DNA of 23,933 nt from Parcubacteria group bacterium GW2011_GWA2_50_10b (GTDB taxonomy: Bacteria > Patescibacteriota > Minisyncoccia > Phycocordibacterales > Zambryskibacteraceae): positions 1 to 23,933 of the forward strand of contig LCQJ01000014.1 of the NCBI GenBank assembly GCA_001004085.1, read 5' to 3'. This document shows, piece after piece, positions 1 through 8,588 of the stretch. The position numbers were made by a program, and so were the translations under genes. Within the stretch, counting starts at the first letter, position 1, and each line of letters opens with the position of its first letter. The notes beneath the pieces are model-generated. The model saw nothing but the letters and a program-made list of their open reading frames with translations. It did no database searches and was not told the origin of the DNA.

Positions 1-213
1 TTTGCGGCGCTTCTTTCCATCAATCTTTCCATCATCAATCTCATGCCTTTCCCGGCGCTCGACGGCGGACGCCTCCTTTTTGTCGGTATCGAGACCGTGA
101 CCAGGCGCCCTATTCCGTCGCGTTTCTTCAATGCGGTCAATACCGCCGGCTTCGCCCTGCTTATTTTCCTCATGATTCTTATTACTATCCAAGACGTGCG
201 TAACATCTTTTGA
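1..213 (+). CDS. C-terminal end of a site-2 (M50) zinc metalloprotease, partial
   Basis: The window opens inside this gene; 70 codons and a TGA stop are visible. The peptide contains INLMPFPALDGGRLLF, which matches the third conserved motif of RseP/SpoIVFB-type intramembrane proteases (NxxPxPxLDG), where the Asp is a zinc ligand. A final hydrophobic segment (AGFALLIFLMILITI) follows and the protein ends just after it, as is usual for the family. In RseP relatives the enzyme cuts membrane-embedded substrates such as anti-sigma factors; the substrate here is unknown. The HExxH motif would lie upstream, outside the window. It is followed by the inverted repeat and promoter of proS, so it probably ends a separate transcription unit. 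Confidence 0.8.
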   Translation, partial: FAALLSINLSIINLMPFPALDGGRLLFVGIETVTRRPIPSRFFNAVNTAGFALLIFLMILITIQDVRNIF

Positions 214-247
214 GCCCGGCTTTGTTTTCTAGCCGCTTTTCGGTAGA

Positions 248-316
248 CCCCCACACCTAAAATTAGGGAACACCACGCCCTGTAAAACAACATTTGGGAA
301 ATTTTAGGTGTGGGGG
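248..316. repeat. Inverted repeat family 1, copy at proS
   Basis: The 17-bp arms CCCCCACACCTAAAATT (248-264) and AATTTTAGGTGTGGGGG (300-316) are perfect reverse complements separated by 35 bp. The distal 12 bp (TAGGTGTGGGGG) recur in both arms of the dnaE/rnhB intergenic repeat at 11726-11863. A -10-like box follows the right arm directly. Confidence 0.85.
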
Positions 317-322
317 TAGAAT
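317..322 (+). promoter_or_regulatory. -10 box of the proS promoter (TAGAAT)
   Basis: TAGAAT lies immediately after the GGGGG of the repeat arm, six bases before the proS ATG, so transcription should start at or next to the start codon (leaderless mRNA). No good -35 box is visible; the TAGGTGTGGGGG arm occupies the spacer, as at dnaE and rnhB. Confidence 0.5.
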
Positions 323-328
323 AGCGCA

Positions 329-1540
329 ATGAAGCAAAGCCAACTATTCACCAAGACGCGCCGCGAGGCGCCGGCGGACGAAGTCTCGAAGAACGCAATA
401 CTCTTGACCCGGGCCGGTTTTATCAATAAAGAAATGGCGGGAGTCTACGACTTCCTGCCTTTGGGGCTTCGGGTGTTGAATAAAATAATCGGCATCATCC
501 GGGAAGAAATGAACACTCTCGGAGCCCAGGAAATACTGATGAGTTCTTTGCAAAGGAAAGAACTTTGGCAGAGGACTGACCGCTGGGATGACGCCAAAGT
601 GGATAATTGGTTTAAGACGCAATTAAAGGATGGCGGGGAACTGGGTTTGGCATTTACTCACGAAGAACCGATTTCCAATACGCTTGAACAGTTTGTCTCT
701 TCCTACAAAGACCTGCCGTTTTCCGTCTATCAATTCCAGACCAAATTCAGAAATGAAGCCAGGGCCAAAAGCGGTATTATGCGCACCAGAGAATTTATCA
801 TGAAAGACCTGTACTCCTTCAATATCGACGAAGCCGCTCATCAAAATTTCTATGAAAGAGCCAAAGAATCGTACAGAAAGATATTTAATCGAATGGGCAT
901 CGGAGACAAGACTTATCTGACCGAGGCTTCTGGAGGCAGCTTCTCCGCCCGTTCCCACGAATTTCAGACCATAACTGATGCCGGAGAAGACACGATATTT
1001 ATTACAAATGAAGGTAAGAAAGAAGCGGTCAATAAAGAAGTGGATGACAGGCAAGAGGCGGGCCATAAGGCTGTCGAGGTCGGCAACATATTCACTTTAG
1101 GGACGAAGTTTTCCGACCCGTACCTGAAGTTTAAAGACCAAGCGGGCAAAGAACACAACGTTTTTATGGGCAGTTACGGCATTGGACCGGCTCGAGTGAT
1201 GGGCACTATCGTCGAAGTGCTTTCGGATGAGAAGGGTATTATCTGGCCCAAGGAGGTGGCGCCGTTTCGAGTCCATCTTATTTCACTTGGTCAACACTCG
1301 GTGTTAGCCAATGAGGTTTATCAGAAGTTACAGGCAGAAAATATCGAAGTGCTCTATGACGACCGTGATGCTCGTGCGGGAGAGAAATTTGCCGATGCCG
1401 ACCTTATCGGCATTCCTACTCGCGTAGTTATCGGCGACAAAGCTCTTGAATCGAAAATGCTCGAAATTAAAGAAAGAAACTCTGAAGATGCTAAGATGAT
1501 GACCTTAGAACATTTGATAAATGAACTTTCCAAGTCTTAA
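329..1540 (+). CDS. proS: Prolyl-tRNA synthetase, short form
   Basis: Charges tRNA-Pro with proline in the cytoplasm. The class II core is visible: FTHEEP around residues 109-114, motif 2 FRNEARAKSGIMRTREF at 140-156, and motif 3 GSYGIGPARVMG near 282. A C-terminal anticodon-binding domain starts near APFRVHLISLG. At 403 residues it is much shorter than the about 570-residue bacterial form, because the editing (INS) domain between motifs 2 and 3 is missing; such short ProRS proteins are common in CPR bacteria. The loop between AVNKEV and EVGNIF also looks shortened. The start at 329 is six bases after a -10 box, with no ribosome binding site. The 3' end overlaps mreB by 20 bp, so it likely leads a proS-mreBCD-mrdA operon. 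Confidence 0.95.
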   Translation: MKQSQLFTKTRREAPADEVSKNAILLTRAGFINKEMAGVYDFLPLGLRVLNKIIGIIREEMNTLGAQEILMSSLQRKELWQRTDRWDDAKVDNWFKTQLKDGGELGLAFTHEEPISNTLEQFVSSYKDLPFSVYQFQTKFRNEARAKSGIMRTREFIMKDLYSFNIDEAAHQNFYERAKESYRKIFNRMGIGDKTYLTEASGGSFSARSHEFQTITDAGEDTIFITNEGKKEAVNKEVDDRQEAGHKAVEVGNIFTLGTKFSDPYLKFKDQAGKEHNVFMGSYGIGPARVMGTIVEVLSDEKGIIWPKEVAPFRVHLISLGQHSVLANEVYQKLQAENIEVLYDDRDARAGEKFADADLIGIPTRVVIGDKALESKMLEIKERNSEDAKMMTLEHLINELSKS

Positions 1541-2585
1541 GAAATTAAAACGCCTATTTTCGCACGACGTCGGCATCGACCTGGGCACCGCCAACACCCT
1601 GGTTTATTTGCGCGGCAAGGGCATCGTCATCAACGAGCCGTCGGTGGTGGCGGTCAACCAGAAGACCGGACAAATTGTGGCCATCGGCACCGAGGCGAGA
1701 GCCATGCTAGGACGCACGCCCGGGCATATCCTCGCCATCAAGCCTCTCGTTGACGGCGTGATTTCTGATTTCGAAACAACCGAAGAAATGATCGCCTACC
1801 TTTTAAGCAAGGCGACTAGCGGTTCCAATAAAATTTTTTCCCCGCGGGTGGTGGTCGGTGTGCCGTCCGGCATTACCAACGTCGAGATTCGCGCCGTCCG
1901 CGACGCGACCAAGAATGCCGGAGCGGGGGAAGTGCACATCGTCGAAGAGCCGATGGCTTCGGCTATCGGTATGAGGCTCCCCGTCCATGAGCCGGTCGGC
2001 AACATGGTCATCGACATCGGCGGCGGCACATCGGACATCGCTATTATTTCCCTCGGTGGAGTGGTCACTTCCAAGAACCTGCGCATCGCCGGGGATAAGT
2101 TTAACGCCGACATCGTCGCCTATGTCAGAAACCAGTTCAAGATTCTTATCGGCGACAAGACCGCGGAGGGCATCAAGACTTCCATCGGTTCGGTGCTGCC
2201 GACGCACGCGCCGCTCGAAGCGTCGGTCAAAGGACGCGACCTGGTCACCGGATTGCCCAAGGAAGTGATTTTGACCGACACCGATATCCGGGAAGCGCTC
2301 TCCCAGTCGGTGGAAACTTTGGTTGAGGCCACGCGCGAGGTTTTGGAGGCCACTCCGCCGGAGATATTGAGTGATGTCATGCATCGCGGCATCTTCCTTT
2401 CGGGCGGCGGCGCGCTGATCAAAGGGCTCGCGGAACTTTTGGAAAACGAACTCAATATTCCGGTGCACATCGCCGCCGACCCGTTGACGGCCATGGCCCG
2501 GGGCACCGGTATTATCCTCGAGGATTTGGACAGTTTCGCCGACATTCTCATTGCCAATGAAGATGAATTACCTCCCAAGAAATAG
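1521..2585 (+). CDS. mreB: Rod-shape determining protein MreB
   Basis: Actin-like ATPase that forms membrane-associated filaments and guides lateral wall synthesis. Sequence support: the phosphate-1 loop GIDLGTANTLVYL (about residues 18-30), DIGGGTSDIAIISLGG (phosphate 2, near 165), LSGGGALIKG (adenosine motif, near 292), and a normal length of 354 residues. The basic N-terminal MNFPSLKKLKRLF resembles the amphipathic membrane-binding helix of other MreB proteins. Translation starts inside the 3' end of proS (20-bp overlap), which suggests translational coupling. It is followed by mreC and mreD in the canonical order. Confidence 0.96.
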   Translation: MNFPSLKKLKRLFSHDVGIDLGTANTLVYLRGKGIVINEPSVVAVNQKTGQIVAIGTEARAMLGRTPGHILAIKPLVDGVISDFETTEEMIAYLLSKATSGSNKIFSPRVVVGVPSGITNVEIRAVRDATKNAGAGEVHIVEEPMASAIGMRLPVHEPVGNMVIDIGGGTSDIAIISLGGVVTSKNLRIAGDKFNADIVAYVRNQFKILIGDKTAEGIKTSIGSVLPTHAPLEASVKGRDLVTGLPKEVILTDTDIREALSQSVETLVEATREVLEATPPEILSDVMHRGIFLSGGGALIKGLAELLENELNIPVHIAADPLTAMARGTGIILEDLDSFADILIANEDELPPKK

Positions 2586-3339
2586 GTCGAGAAGTAACCG
2601 TCACAAGCTGGTGCTGTTCCTGCTGGGGGTTTTGGCGTTCGGTGTGCTCGTTTTTTATCTCATGAACGGCGTCTTCATCTCTGCCGCCGCACCGCTCTGG
2701 CGGATGGAAAATGGCCTCTCGGGGGTCTGGGCCGGCGCCACGGAAATCTGGCGTTCGCGTCAGAGCCTGGTTTCGGAAAACGTGAGCCTCAAAGAAAGGC
2801 TCTCTTCGCTGGAGCTGGAACTGGCGGCACGTCCGCCCGCGCCGGAAGAAAACGGGGCCTGGCTCGCTCTGCTCAACCGGGAAGCGCAAAGCGACGGCCT
2901 GGTCGCCGGAGTGCTGGTCCGGCCGCCGAGGACTCCTTACGATATTCTCATCATTGATGCCGGGGAAGATGACGGAGTGGCGGCCGGCGCGACGGTGGCA
3001 CTCCCGGAGGGGCCGGTTTTAGGAGTTGTCTCGGAGGTTTACGGCGGCACGTCCAAGGTCAAGCTGTTTTCCAGCGCCGGAGAAGAGACCAGCGCCGTGC
3101 TTGAGCGCTCAGGTCTGCCGGTCATTCTGGAAGGCTCCGGCGGCGGTAATTTCCGGGTAGCGGTGCCGAGAGAAACCTGGGTGGAAAAAGGTGACCGGAT
3201 TCTTTCCGCCGACGTCTTTGCCCGCTTGCTCGCGGTAGTCGAGGAAATCAACGTCGAGCCGACCGATTCTTTCAAAGAAGTGCTTTCGCGCGGCCCGGCC
3301 AATCTTTTCAATATCCGCTTTGTCGTTATCAGACCATGA
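2563..3339 (+). CDS. mreC: Rod-shape determining protein MreC
   Basis: Bitopic membrane protein that links MreB to PBP2 and the elongation machinery. A basic N-terminus (RNRSRSNRHK) precedes one membrane segment (LVLFLLGVLAFGVLVFYLM). A short coiled-coil region follows (ENVSLKERLSSLELELA), then the beta-rich MreC domain (DIGEDDGV-like DAGEDDGVAAGATVALPEGPVLGVVSEVYGG). About 258 residues, close to the family norm. Two ATGs at 2557 and 2563 are possible; neither has a clear Shine-Dalgarno. Both lie inside the end of mreB, so the overlap is about 23-29 bp. mreD follows with an ATGA stop/start overlap. Confidence 0.9.
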   Translation: MNYLPRNRSRSNRHKLVLFLLGVLAFGVLVFYLMNGVFISAAAPLWRMENGLSGVWAGATEIWRSRQSLVSENVSLKERLSSLELELAARPPAPEENGAWLALLNREAQSDGLVAGVLVRPPRTPYDILIIDAGEDDGVAAGATVALPEGPVLGVVSEVYGGTSKVKLFSSAGEETSAVLERSGLPVILEGSGGGNFRVAVPRETWVEKGDRILSADVFARLLAVVEEINVEPTDSFKEVLSRGPANLFNIRFVVIRP

Positions 3340-3605
3340 GTTACCGCCCCATAACCACCATTCTGCTCGTCGTTTCCATTTTTTTCCTGCCATACTGGTT
3401 CTACATCTCGGCACTCGTCGTAGCCATGGCCGCTTTCCCGCTTTATTGGGAAAGCATTTTGCTGGGGCTTTTGATTGACGTGTTGTACGGGGAAAGAATC
3501 GACTCATTCTCCGCCTTTCTCTTTTCCGCCGGTTTCCTGGCGTTGGCGGGCCTCTTAATACTTTTGCCTTTGCGGGCGCGCTTAAGAAGCCATGCATCCC
3601 ATTAG
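3336..3605 (+). CDS. mreD: MreD-like small membrane protein
   Basis: Assigned mainly by position (mreC-X-mrdA) and by three to four hydrophobic segments: TTILLVVSIFFLPYWFYIS, ALVVAMAAFPLYWESILLGLLIDVLYG and FLFSAGFLALAGLLILLPL. At 89 residues it is about half the usual MreD (about 160); short MreD-like proteins are typical of CPR genomes. ATGA overlap with mreC. Its last codons and stop lie inside the left arm of the inverted repeat that covers the start of the next gene, so the 3' end and the mrdA start are physically tied. Confidence 0.75.
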   Translation: MSYRPITTILLVVSIFFLPYWFYISALVVAMAAFPLYWESILLGLLIDVLYGERIDSFSAFLFSAGFLALAGLLILLPLRARLRSHASH

Positions 3606-3679
3606 AAGTCTAAACATATATACTCTAGTGATATATTATTTTATGAAATTTAATCGAAGTAACTTCTAACGGGATGCAT
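3592..3679. repeat. Inverted repeat family 2, copy between mreD and mrdA
   Basis: The left arm ATGCATCCCATTAGAAGT (3592-3609) and right arm ACTTCTAACGGGATGCAT (3662-3679) pair with one mismatch around a 52-bp AT-rich loop. The mreD stop codon (TAG, 3603-3605) is in the left arm and the mrdA ATG (3674) is in the right arm. The same element occurs before rnc at 14301-14383, including the conserved right edge GAAGTAACTTCTAACGGGATG. Confidence 0.85.
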
Positions 3680-5395
3680 AGGTACTTCCTCAAAAAAATC
3701 AGGAAACGTTTCAATCTCTCGAAACCGGTCGGGCGGAAATACCACGACATCAATCCGGAAGACATTTTTCTCGATTCAACCAACCTGCCCGGTTTCGAAG
3801 AGCATGCTCTTCAGGGACGGATTGAGCGCCCGATGGGCGGTGAGACTTTCACCGTGCTTAAAATATTCCTGGCCTGCCTGGTCATCGCGCTTTCCGCCAA
3901 ACTCTGGTTTCTTGCCATCGTGGACGGCAAAGTCTACGCCGAGATTTCCGACAACAACCGGCTCGAGCAGACTCTCATTTTCGCCAACCGAGGCGTTATC
4001 AAAGACAGAAACGGTTTGGAGCTCGCCGGCAACGCCATCAAGGATGCCGGCAGCGACTTCGCTGCCCGCCTCTACGCTCCGATGGAAGGGCTCTCTCACG
4101 TGGTCGGCTATATCAAATATCCCCAAATCGACCGCGCCGGCTTCTATTTTGAAGAAAATTACCGCGCGCGTGACGGAGTCGAGCGCGCCTATGACGATAA
4201 GCTCAAAGGCACTAACGGTCTCAAATTGAAGGAAACCGACGTCTCGGGCAAGGTCACTTCCGAAAGTATCATCGAGAGTCCTCTGGACGGCGAAGTCATC
4301 ACGCTCTCCATAGACGCCGAAGTGACGGAAGAGCTGCATAAAGCCGTTAAAGCGCTGGCGAATGAAAGGGGCTTTAGCGGCGGGGCGGCGGTTATCATGG
4401 ATGTTAATTCCGGAGAGATACTGGCCATGACCAGCTACCCCGAATACAACCAGAACGCCTTGACTACCGGCATGGACCAGAAATCTTTCAACCAATTGCT
4501 TGAGAGCCCGAGAAAACCCTTCCTGAACCGTGTCATCGGCGGACTCTACACTCCCGGCTCCATCGTGAAGCCCATTGTTGCCTTGGGCGCTCTTAACGAA
4601 GGAATCATTTCTCCGGAGAAAGAGATTTTAAGCACCGGCTCAATCACGGTGCCCAATCCTTACGACCCCGCGAAACCAACCATTTTTAAAGATTGGAAAG
4701 CGCACGGCTGGACCGGCATGGAGGAAGCGCTGGCGGTTTCCTCGGATACTTATTTCTATTCGATTGGCGGTGGTTTCGGCGGTCAAAAAGGGCTTGGCAT
4801 TTCGCTCATTGATAAGTATTTCCAGCTTTTTGGTCTCGCCGAGACCACGGGCATCGCTCTTTCCGGAGAGGCCGAGGGTGTCATCGCCACTCCGGAGTGG
4901 AAGGCCGAGAAATTTGATGGTGATGCGTGGCGCCTGGGAGACACCTATATCGCCGCCATCGGGCAGTATGGCACTCAGGTGACTCCTCTTTCGGCGGTGC
5001 GCTTTGTGGCAGCCGTGGCCAACAAAGGCAAACTGCTTAAGCCCTCCCTCCTGCTTGGTGGTGAACCAGACCCGGTCGAGCGCACCATCGTGTTTAAGGA
5101 AAAAGATTGGAAAACGGTGCACGAAGGTATGAGGAAGGGGGTCACTTACGGCACCTCGGTCGGCTTGAACGTGCCTTACGTCAACGCGGCCGGCAAAACG
5201 GGCACGGCCGAAATCGGTTCGGGCAAATCTTACGTCCATTCATGGTCGGTCGGCTTCTTTCCCTATGAGCATCCGCGCTACGCCTGGGCCGTGATTATGG
5301 AGAAAGGTCCGGCCACCAACAGTGTGGGGGCTACTTCGGTCATGCGCACCCTTTTCGACTGGATGAGCATCAACGCCTCTCATTATTTTGAATAG
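3674..5395 (+). CDS. mrdA: Penicillin-binding protein 2 (peptidoglycan transpeptidase)
   Basis: Cross-links peptidoglycan during elongation. About 60 cytoplasmic residues precede a single membrane anchor (residues 61-82, VLKIFLACLVIALSAKLWFL). The dimerisation domain carries the RGVIKDRNG signature (106-114). The transpeptidase domain has the active-site SIVK (Ser296, Lys299), SSD (356-358) and KTG (508-510). Length 573 residues, complete. The start ATG lies in the right arm of a long inverted repeat, so initiation could be limited by RNA structure in read-through transcripts. Its place after mreBCD fits the elongasome. The exact ATG has no Shine-Dalgarno but matches the analogous start at rnc. 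Confidence 0.95.
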   Translation: MHRYFLKKIRKRFNLSKPVGRKYHDINPEDIFLDSTNLPGFEEHALQGRIERPMGGETFTVLKIFLACLVIALSAKLWFLAIVDGKVYAEISDNNRLEQTLIFANRGVIKDRNGLELAGNAIKDAGSDFAARLYAPMEGLSHVVGYIKYPQIDRAGFYFEENYRARDGVERAYDDKLKGTNGLKLKETDVSGKVTSESIIESPLDGEVITLSIDAEVTEELHKAVKALANERGFSGGAAVIMDVNSGEILAMTSYPEYNQNALTTGMDQKSFNQLLESPRKPFLNRVIGGLYTPGSIVKPIVALGALNEGIISPEKEILSTGSITVPNPYDPAKPTIFKDWKAHGWTGMEEALAVSSDTYFYSIGGGFGGQKGLGISLIDKYFQLFGLAETTGIALSGEAEGVIATPEWKAEKFDGDAWRLGDTYIAAIGQYGTQVTPLSAVRFVAAVANKGKLLKPSLLLGGEPDPVERTIVFKEKDWKTVHEGMRKGVTYGTSVGLNVPYVNAAGKTGTAEIGSGKSYVHSWSVGFFPYEHPRYAWAVIMEKGPATNSVGATSVMRTLFDWMSINASHYFE

Positions 5396-5424
5396 TTGCG
5401 TCAGGGGGCCGAGTAGAGTATCAT
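5396..5424 (+). promoter_or_regulatory. Promoter of greA-lysS
   Basis: TTGCGT (5396-5401), a 17-bp spacer and TATCAT (5419-5424). The -35 box begins within 1 bp of the mrdA stop. The predicted start is about 15 bp before the greA ATG. Confidence 0.65.
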
Positions 5425-5445
5425 ATCTGCCAATAATTAAAAAAT

Positions 5446-5916
5446 ATGCACACCACCGAGCGGGAGTATTTGACCAAGGAGAAATTTAAAGAACTGGAGA
5501 AAGAATTAGGATATTTAAAGACGGTCAAGAGGAAGGAAATTGCGGACGCTCTGGAGTATGCCAAGTCATTGGGCGACCTCTCGGAGAACCAGGAGTACCA
5601 GGAAGCGCGCGACAGTCAGGCGGTTCTCGAGGACCGCATCAACCGACTCGAGCAGATTCTCAAATCCGCCTCGATTGTCTCGACCCAGAGCACCAGCGTT
5701 GTTTCGGTCGGCTCGTTTATCACCGTGGAGAAGGAAGTCGACAAATCTCGCAAGTCTTACTCGATAGTCGGTTCCGAAGAAGCCGATGCCGCCAAAGGCC
5801 TCATCTCGACCCGCTCACCCTTTGGACACGGTGCGATGGGTAAGTCTAAAGGCGACTCATTCTCCTTTGAGACGCCGTCGGGCACTATGTCCTACAAGAT
5901 TATTGATATAAAATAG
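5446..5916 (+). CDS. greA: Transcription elongation factor GreA
   Basis: Rescues backtracked RNA polymerase by stimulating its intrinsic transcript cleavage. The N-terminal coiled coil is obvious, with the tip motif [13 protein letters not shown] (about residues 43-55) whose acidic residues reach the polymerase active site. The C-terminal FKBP-like domain contains [28 protein letters not shown] and [14 protein letters not shown]. 156 residues, the standard size. It has its own promoter and an A-rich leader without Shine-Dalgarno. lysS starts 4 bp after its stop, so the two are probably co-transcribed. Confidence 0.95.
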   Translation: MHTTEREYLTKEKFKELEKELGYLKTVKRKEIADALEYAKSLGDLSENQEYQEARDSQAVLEDRINRLEQILKSASIVSTQSTSVVSVGSFITVEKEVDKSRKSYSIVGSEEADAAKGLISTRSPFGHGAMGKSKGDSFSFETPSGTMSYKIIDIK

Positions 5917-5920
5917 AAGA

Positions 5921-7264
5921 GTGGCATCATTAGAAGAAATACGTTCGGCAAGACTAGCGAAGCTAGAGCTCTTAGAAGGGCTTGGCATTAACCCATATCC
6001 GGCAACTTCACACCGCACTCATAGCAACGCGGAAGTCTCTAAAAATTTCAAAGAAGGGGAGAAGGTGACTCTCGCCGGTCGCGTCATGTCCTTGCGCGCG
6101 CAGGGGAAGATTATTTTCTTCGACTTTGACGACGGCACCGGCCGCTTCCAGGCTCTTTTGAAGAAGGGTGAACCTCTCTCGGCAGAACAATTTGAATTAT
6201 TTGAGAAAGCTTTTGATATTGGTGATTTTGTAGAAATAAAAGGCGCGCTTTTTCTCTCTAAACAAAACGAGAAGACAATATTGGCGCAAGATTTAAGAAT
6301 GCTTTCCAAGTCTCTGCGCCCCTTGCCCGAGAAGTGGCATGGTCTCCAGGATGTGGAAGAAAGGTTCCGCAAGCGTTACCTCGACACCCTCTCTAATCCA
6401 GAGGTCAAAGAGCGTTTTATCACGCGTTCGAAAATCGTTTCTTTGATTAGGCAGTTTTATCTGGACAAAGGTTTCGTAGAGGTCGACCTGCCTAACTTGC
6501 AACCACTTGCGGGGGGAGCCACTGCAGCGCCTTTCAAAACGCACCATAACGCGCTCGACATGGACTTCTATTTGCCTGTGGCCCAGGAACTTTACCTTAA
6601 GGAACTTCTGGCCGGTGGCTTCGAAAAAGTTTTTGAAATCGGCAAGCGGTTTAGGAACGAAGGCGTCGATACCTCACACAATCCGGAGTTTACCATGCTT
6701 GAAAGTAACGAGGCTTATGCTGATGCGGTAAGCCAGAGAGAATTTACCGAAGAACTATTTAAATACGTGGTCAAAAATTTGTTTGGTAAACTGCAATTCC
6801 AACATCAAAGCCAGACTATCGACTTGAAACCGGCTTTTAAGGTAATGAAGTATCCAGATGTTTCTGACGAGGAATATAAAAGGGAAATCCGCCCTAGCCT
6901 CGTACAACCTACTTTTCTCATCGATTATCCGGTTTCGTTCAACCCCTTTGCCAAGAGGAAGGAAGATAATCCGGAACTCATCGACCGCTTCCAGTTGGTT
7001 ATCGCGGGAGTTGAGTTGGTAAATGCTTTCGCGGAGCTAAATAATCCCGTCGACCAGAAAGAACGCTATCTGGAAGAAGATAAGAAAGGGGCGAAAGGGG
7101 AGAAAGAAATCTCACCGTCGGATATGGAATATCTGGAAGCCATGGAATACGGCATGCCGCCGAACGGCGGCATCGGTATCGGCATCGACCGCCTGGTCAT
7201 GCTTCTCACGGACGTTAAAAATATCAAAGAAGTAATCCTCTTTCCCACTTTGAAACCAAAGTAG
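5921..7264 (+). CDS. lysS: Lysyl-tRNA synthetase, class II
   Basis: Attaches lysine to tRNA-Lys. An OB-fold anticodon-binding domain ([21 protein letters not shown]) is followed by the class II core: motif 1 region ERFRKRYLD, motif 2 [20 protein letters not shown] and motif 3 [16 protein letters not shown]. 447 residues, about 50 shorter than typical LysRS. The segment after FKVMK runs straight into [15 protein letters not shown], where relatives carry roughly 30 more residues, so a small in-frame deletion is likely. The start is GTG at 5921, the only start that gives a normal N-terminus ([15 protein letters not shown]). The gene ends just before a strong terminator. Confidence 0.93.
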   Translation: MASLEEIRSARLAKLELLEGLGINPYPATSHRTHSNAEVSKNFKEGEKVTLAGRVMSLRAQGKIIFFDFDDGTGRFQALLKKGEPLSAEQFELFEKAFDIGDFVEIKGALFLSKQNEKTILAQDLRMLSKSLRPLPEKWHGLQDVEERFRKRYLDTLSNPEVKERFITRSKIVSLIRQFYLDKGFVEVDLPNLQPLAGGATAAPFKTHHNALDMDFYLPVAQELYLKELLAGGFEKVFEIGKRFRNEGVDTSHNPEFTMLESNEAYADAVSQREFTEELFKYVVKNLFGKLQFQHQSQTIDLKPAFKVMKYPDVSDEEYKREIRPSLVQPTFLIDYPVSFNPFAKRKEDNPELIDRFQLVIAGVELVNAFAELNNPVDQKERYLEEDKKGAKGEKEISPSDMEYLEAMEYGMPPNGGIGIGIDRLVMLLTDVKNIKEVILFPTLKPK

Positions 7265-7284
7265 TAAATGTCGCTAGCAAGCGA

Positions 7285-7315
7285 AAAGGGCGGGACCACG
7301 CGGTCCCGCCCTTTC
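7285..7315 (+). terminator. Rho-independent terminator after lysS
   Basis: A perfect 13-bp stem AAAGGGCGGGACC / GGTCCCGCCCTTT (7285-7297, 7302-7314) with an ACGC loop. The symmetric A and T ends could also stop transcription coming from the other strand. Confidence 0.85.
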
Positions 7316-7351
7316 TACATATTTAATTCATAATTATTTTTAAATCACATC

Positions 7352-7387
7352 TACATAATAACGCAACGGTCGTGGGCTTATTATGTA
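7352..7387. repeat. Inverted repeat family 3, copy after lysS
   Basis: Arms TACATAATAA and TTATTATGTA around a 16-bp spacer. The consensus with the copy at 15080-15117 is CATCTACATNATAAC - N14-15 - GCTTATNATGTA. The rest of 7316-7460 is AT-rich and holds no gene that I can see. Confidence 0.7.
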
Positions 7388-7460
7388 AATAGGAAAGTAA
7401 CTATCCACACCCCTCACCACATTCTGTGATATAGCGGAAAATATGGCCAATTTCTCATGC

Positions 7461-8578
7461 TTATTTTTTATCCTTTATTTCGGTTTTCAGTTTTTCAACC
7501 AAGTCTTCGATGGTGGATTCACCGAGTTTGCCGAAGTCGCGACTTTCGACAGTCACTTTTTTACCAGAAACTTCGCTATCACCGATAACAAGGGCGTAGG
7601 GGACTTTCTCTGTTTTGAAATTTCTAATCTTCTTGCCCAATGTTTCGTCTGAGACATCAAGTTCTACTCTAGAATGCCGTTAAAATGTTCCAGGAGCACT
7701 GCAGCGCATCTCTCAATCGAGCCGGTAATAGCCGAATGTATCATGATAATTCTTTCTTTCTCACCTTTTTCATTGATGCAAGTTAAATCAAAACGCTCTG
7801 GCAGGTTCATATCAAGCTGGATAGTAGCCACTTGCCATTCCCGGCCGGCGGCATTCATCGCCATGAAATCTAGTTTGGGTCCGTAGAGGGCAGCCTCACC
7901 CGGACCTTCGAAATAGTCCGCCTTTCTTTCTTCAGCAATTTCACGCAAAGAATTTTCGGCATGGTCCCAGATTTCTTTAGTGCCCAGATATTTTTCCGGA
8001 GTATTTGGGTCGCGGAAAGAGAGGCGTACTTTTAGGCTGAAGCCGAATGTTTTATAGAAAGTGTCAACTATATCCCAAATTTTAAGGAACTCATCCTTGA
8101 TTTGGCTTGTGCGGCAGAAGACATGCGAGTCATCTTGAGTAATGGAGAGGACTCTAGTCAAGCCCCCCAGTTCACCAGACTGCTCGTCACGGTAAACCAT
8201 GGTGGTTTCGGCGTAGCGTTGAGGCATCTGTCTGTATGAATGAGGCTTCCGGGCGAAAATTTGCGTGTGGTGCGGGCAGTTCATGGGCTTCAAAGCATAT
8301 TCCTTGCCTTCACGTGAAGTAATTTTAAAGAGATCATCGGCAAATTTCTCCCAATGTCCCGAGGTGTCATAAAGGTCACGCTTCGTTATATGCGGGATAG
8401 TGACACGGTCGTAGCCATGCTTAGAGCGGAGTTCCCAAACGAAATTATCGAGCTCCTGGCGGACTATAGTACCCCGAGGAGTCCACATGGGGAGTCCGGG
8501 CCCGACCAAATCAGAAAAGACAAAAAGGTCCAACTCCTGCCCAATCCTTCTATGGTCGTTGTTTTCCAATTCAGACAT
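7461..8578 (-). pseudogene. thrS: Threonyl-tRNA synthetase, short form, interrupted by an internal deletion and frameshift
   Basis: Charges tRNA-Thr. The first 300 residues are a clean class II core: MSELENNDHRRIGQELDLF start, PMNCPHHTQIF (zinc/threonine site), FRDEQSGELGG-type motif 2 (YRDEQSGELGG), and RDPNTPEKYLG. It has no TGS or editing domain; a start at this point is usual for short CPR ThrRS. After IERCAAVLLEHFNG the frame runs into ILE-stop (7664). The anticodon-binding domain resumes in another frame (VELDVSDETLGKKIRNF to the stop at 7461). About 35 codons that normally join these parts (the AFPxWLAPVQ region) are missing. The enzyme is essential, so this is either an assembly deletion or a truly broken copy. 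It lies 10 bp after dnaE on the same strand. Confidence 0.85.
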
Positions 8579-8588
8579 AGGATATATC

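Noticed and set aside
1803..2468. Long minus-strand open frame inside mreB
   Set aside because: mreB is unmistakable on the plus strand; the antisense frame has no family features and reflects third-position GC bias.
7440..7652. Plus-strand ORF MANFSCLFFILYFGFQF... as a membrane protein
   Set aside because: It is the antisense of the ThrRS anticodon-binding domain, which reads clearly on the minus strand down to 7461.
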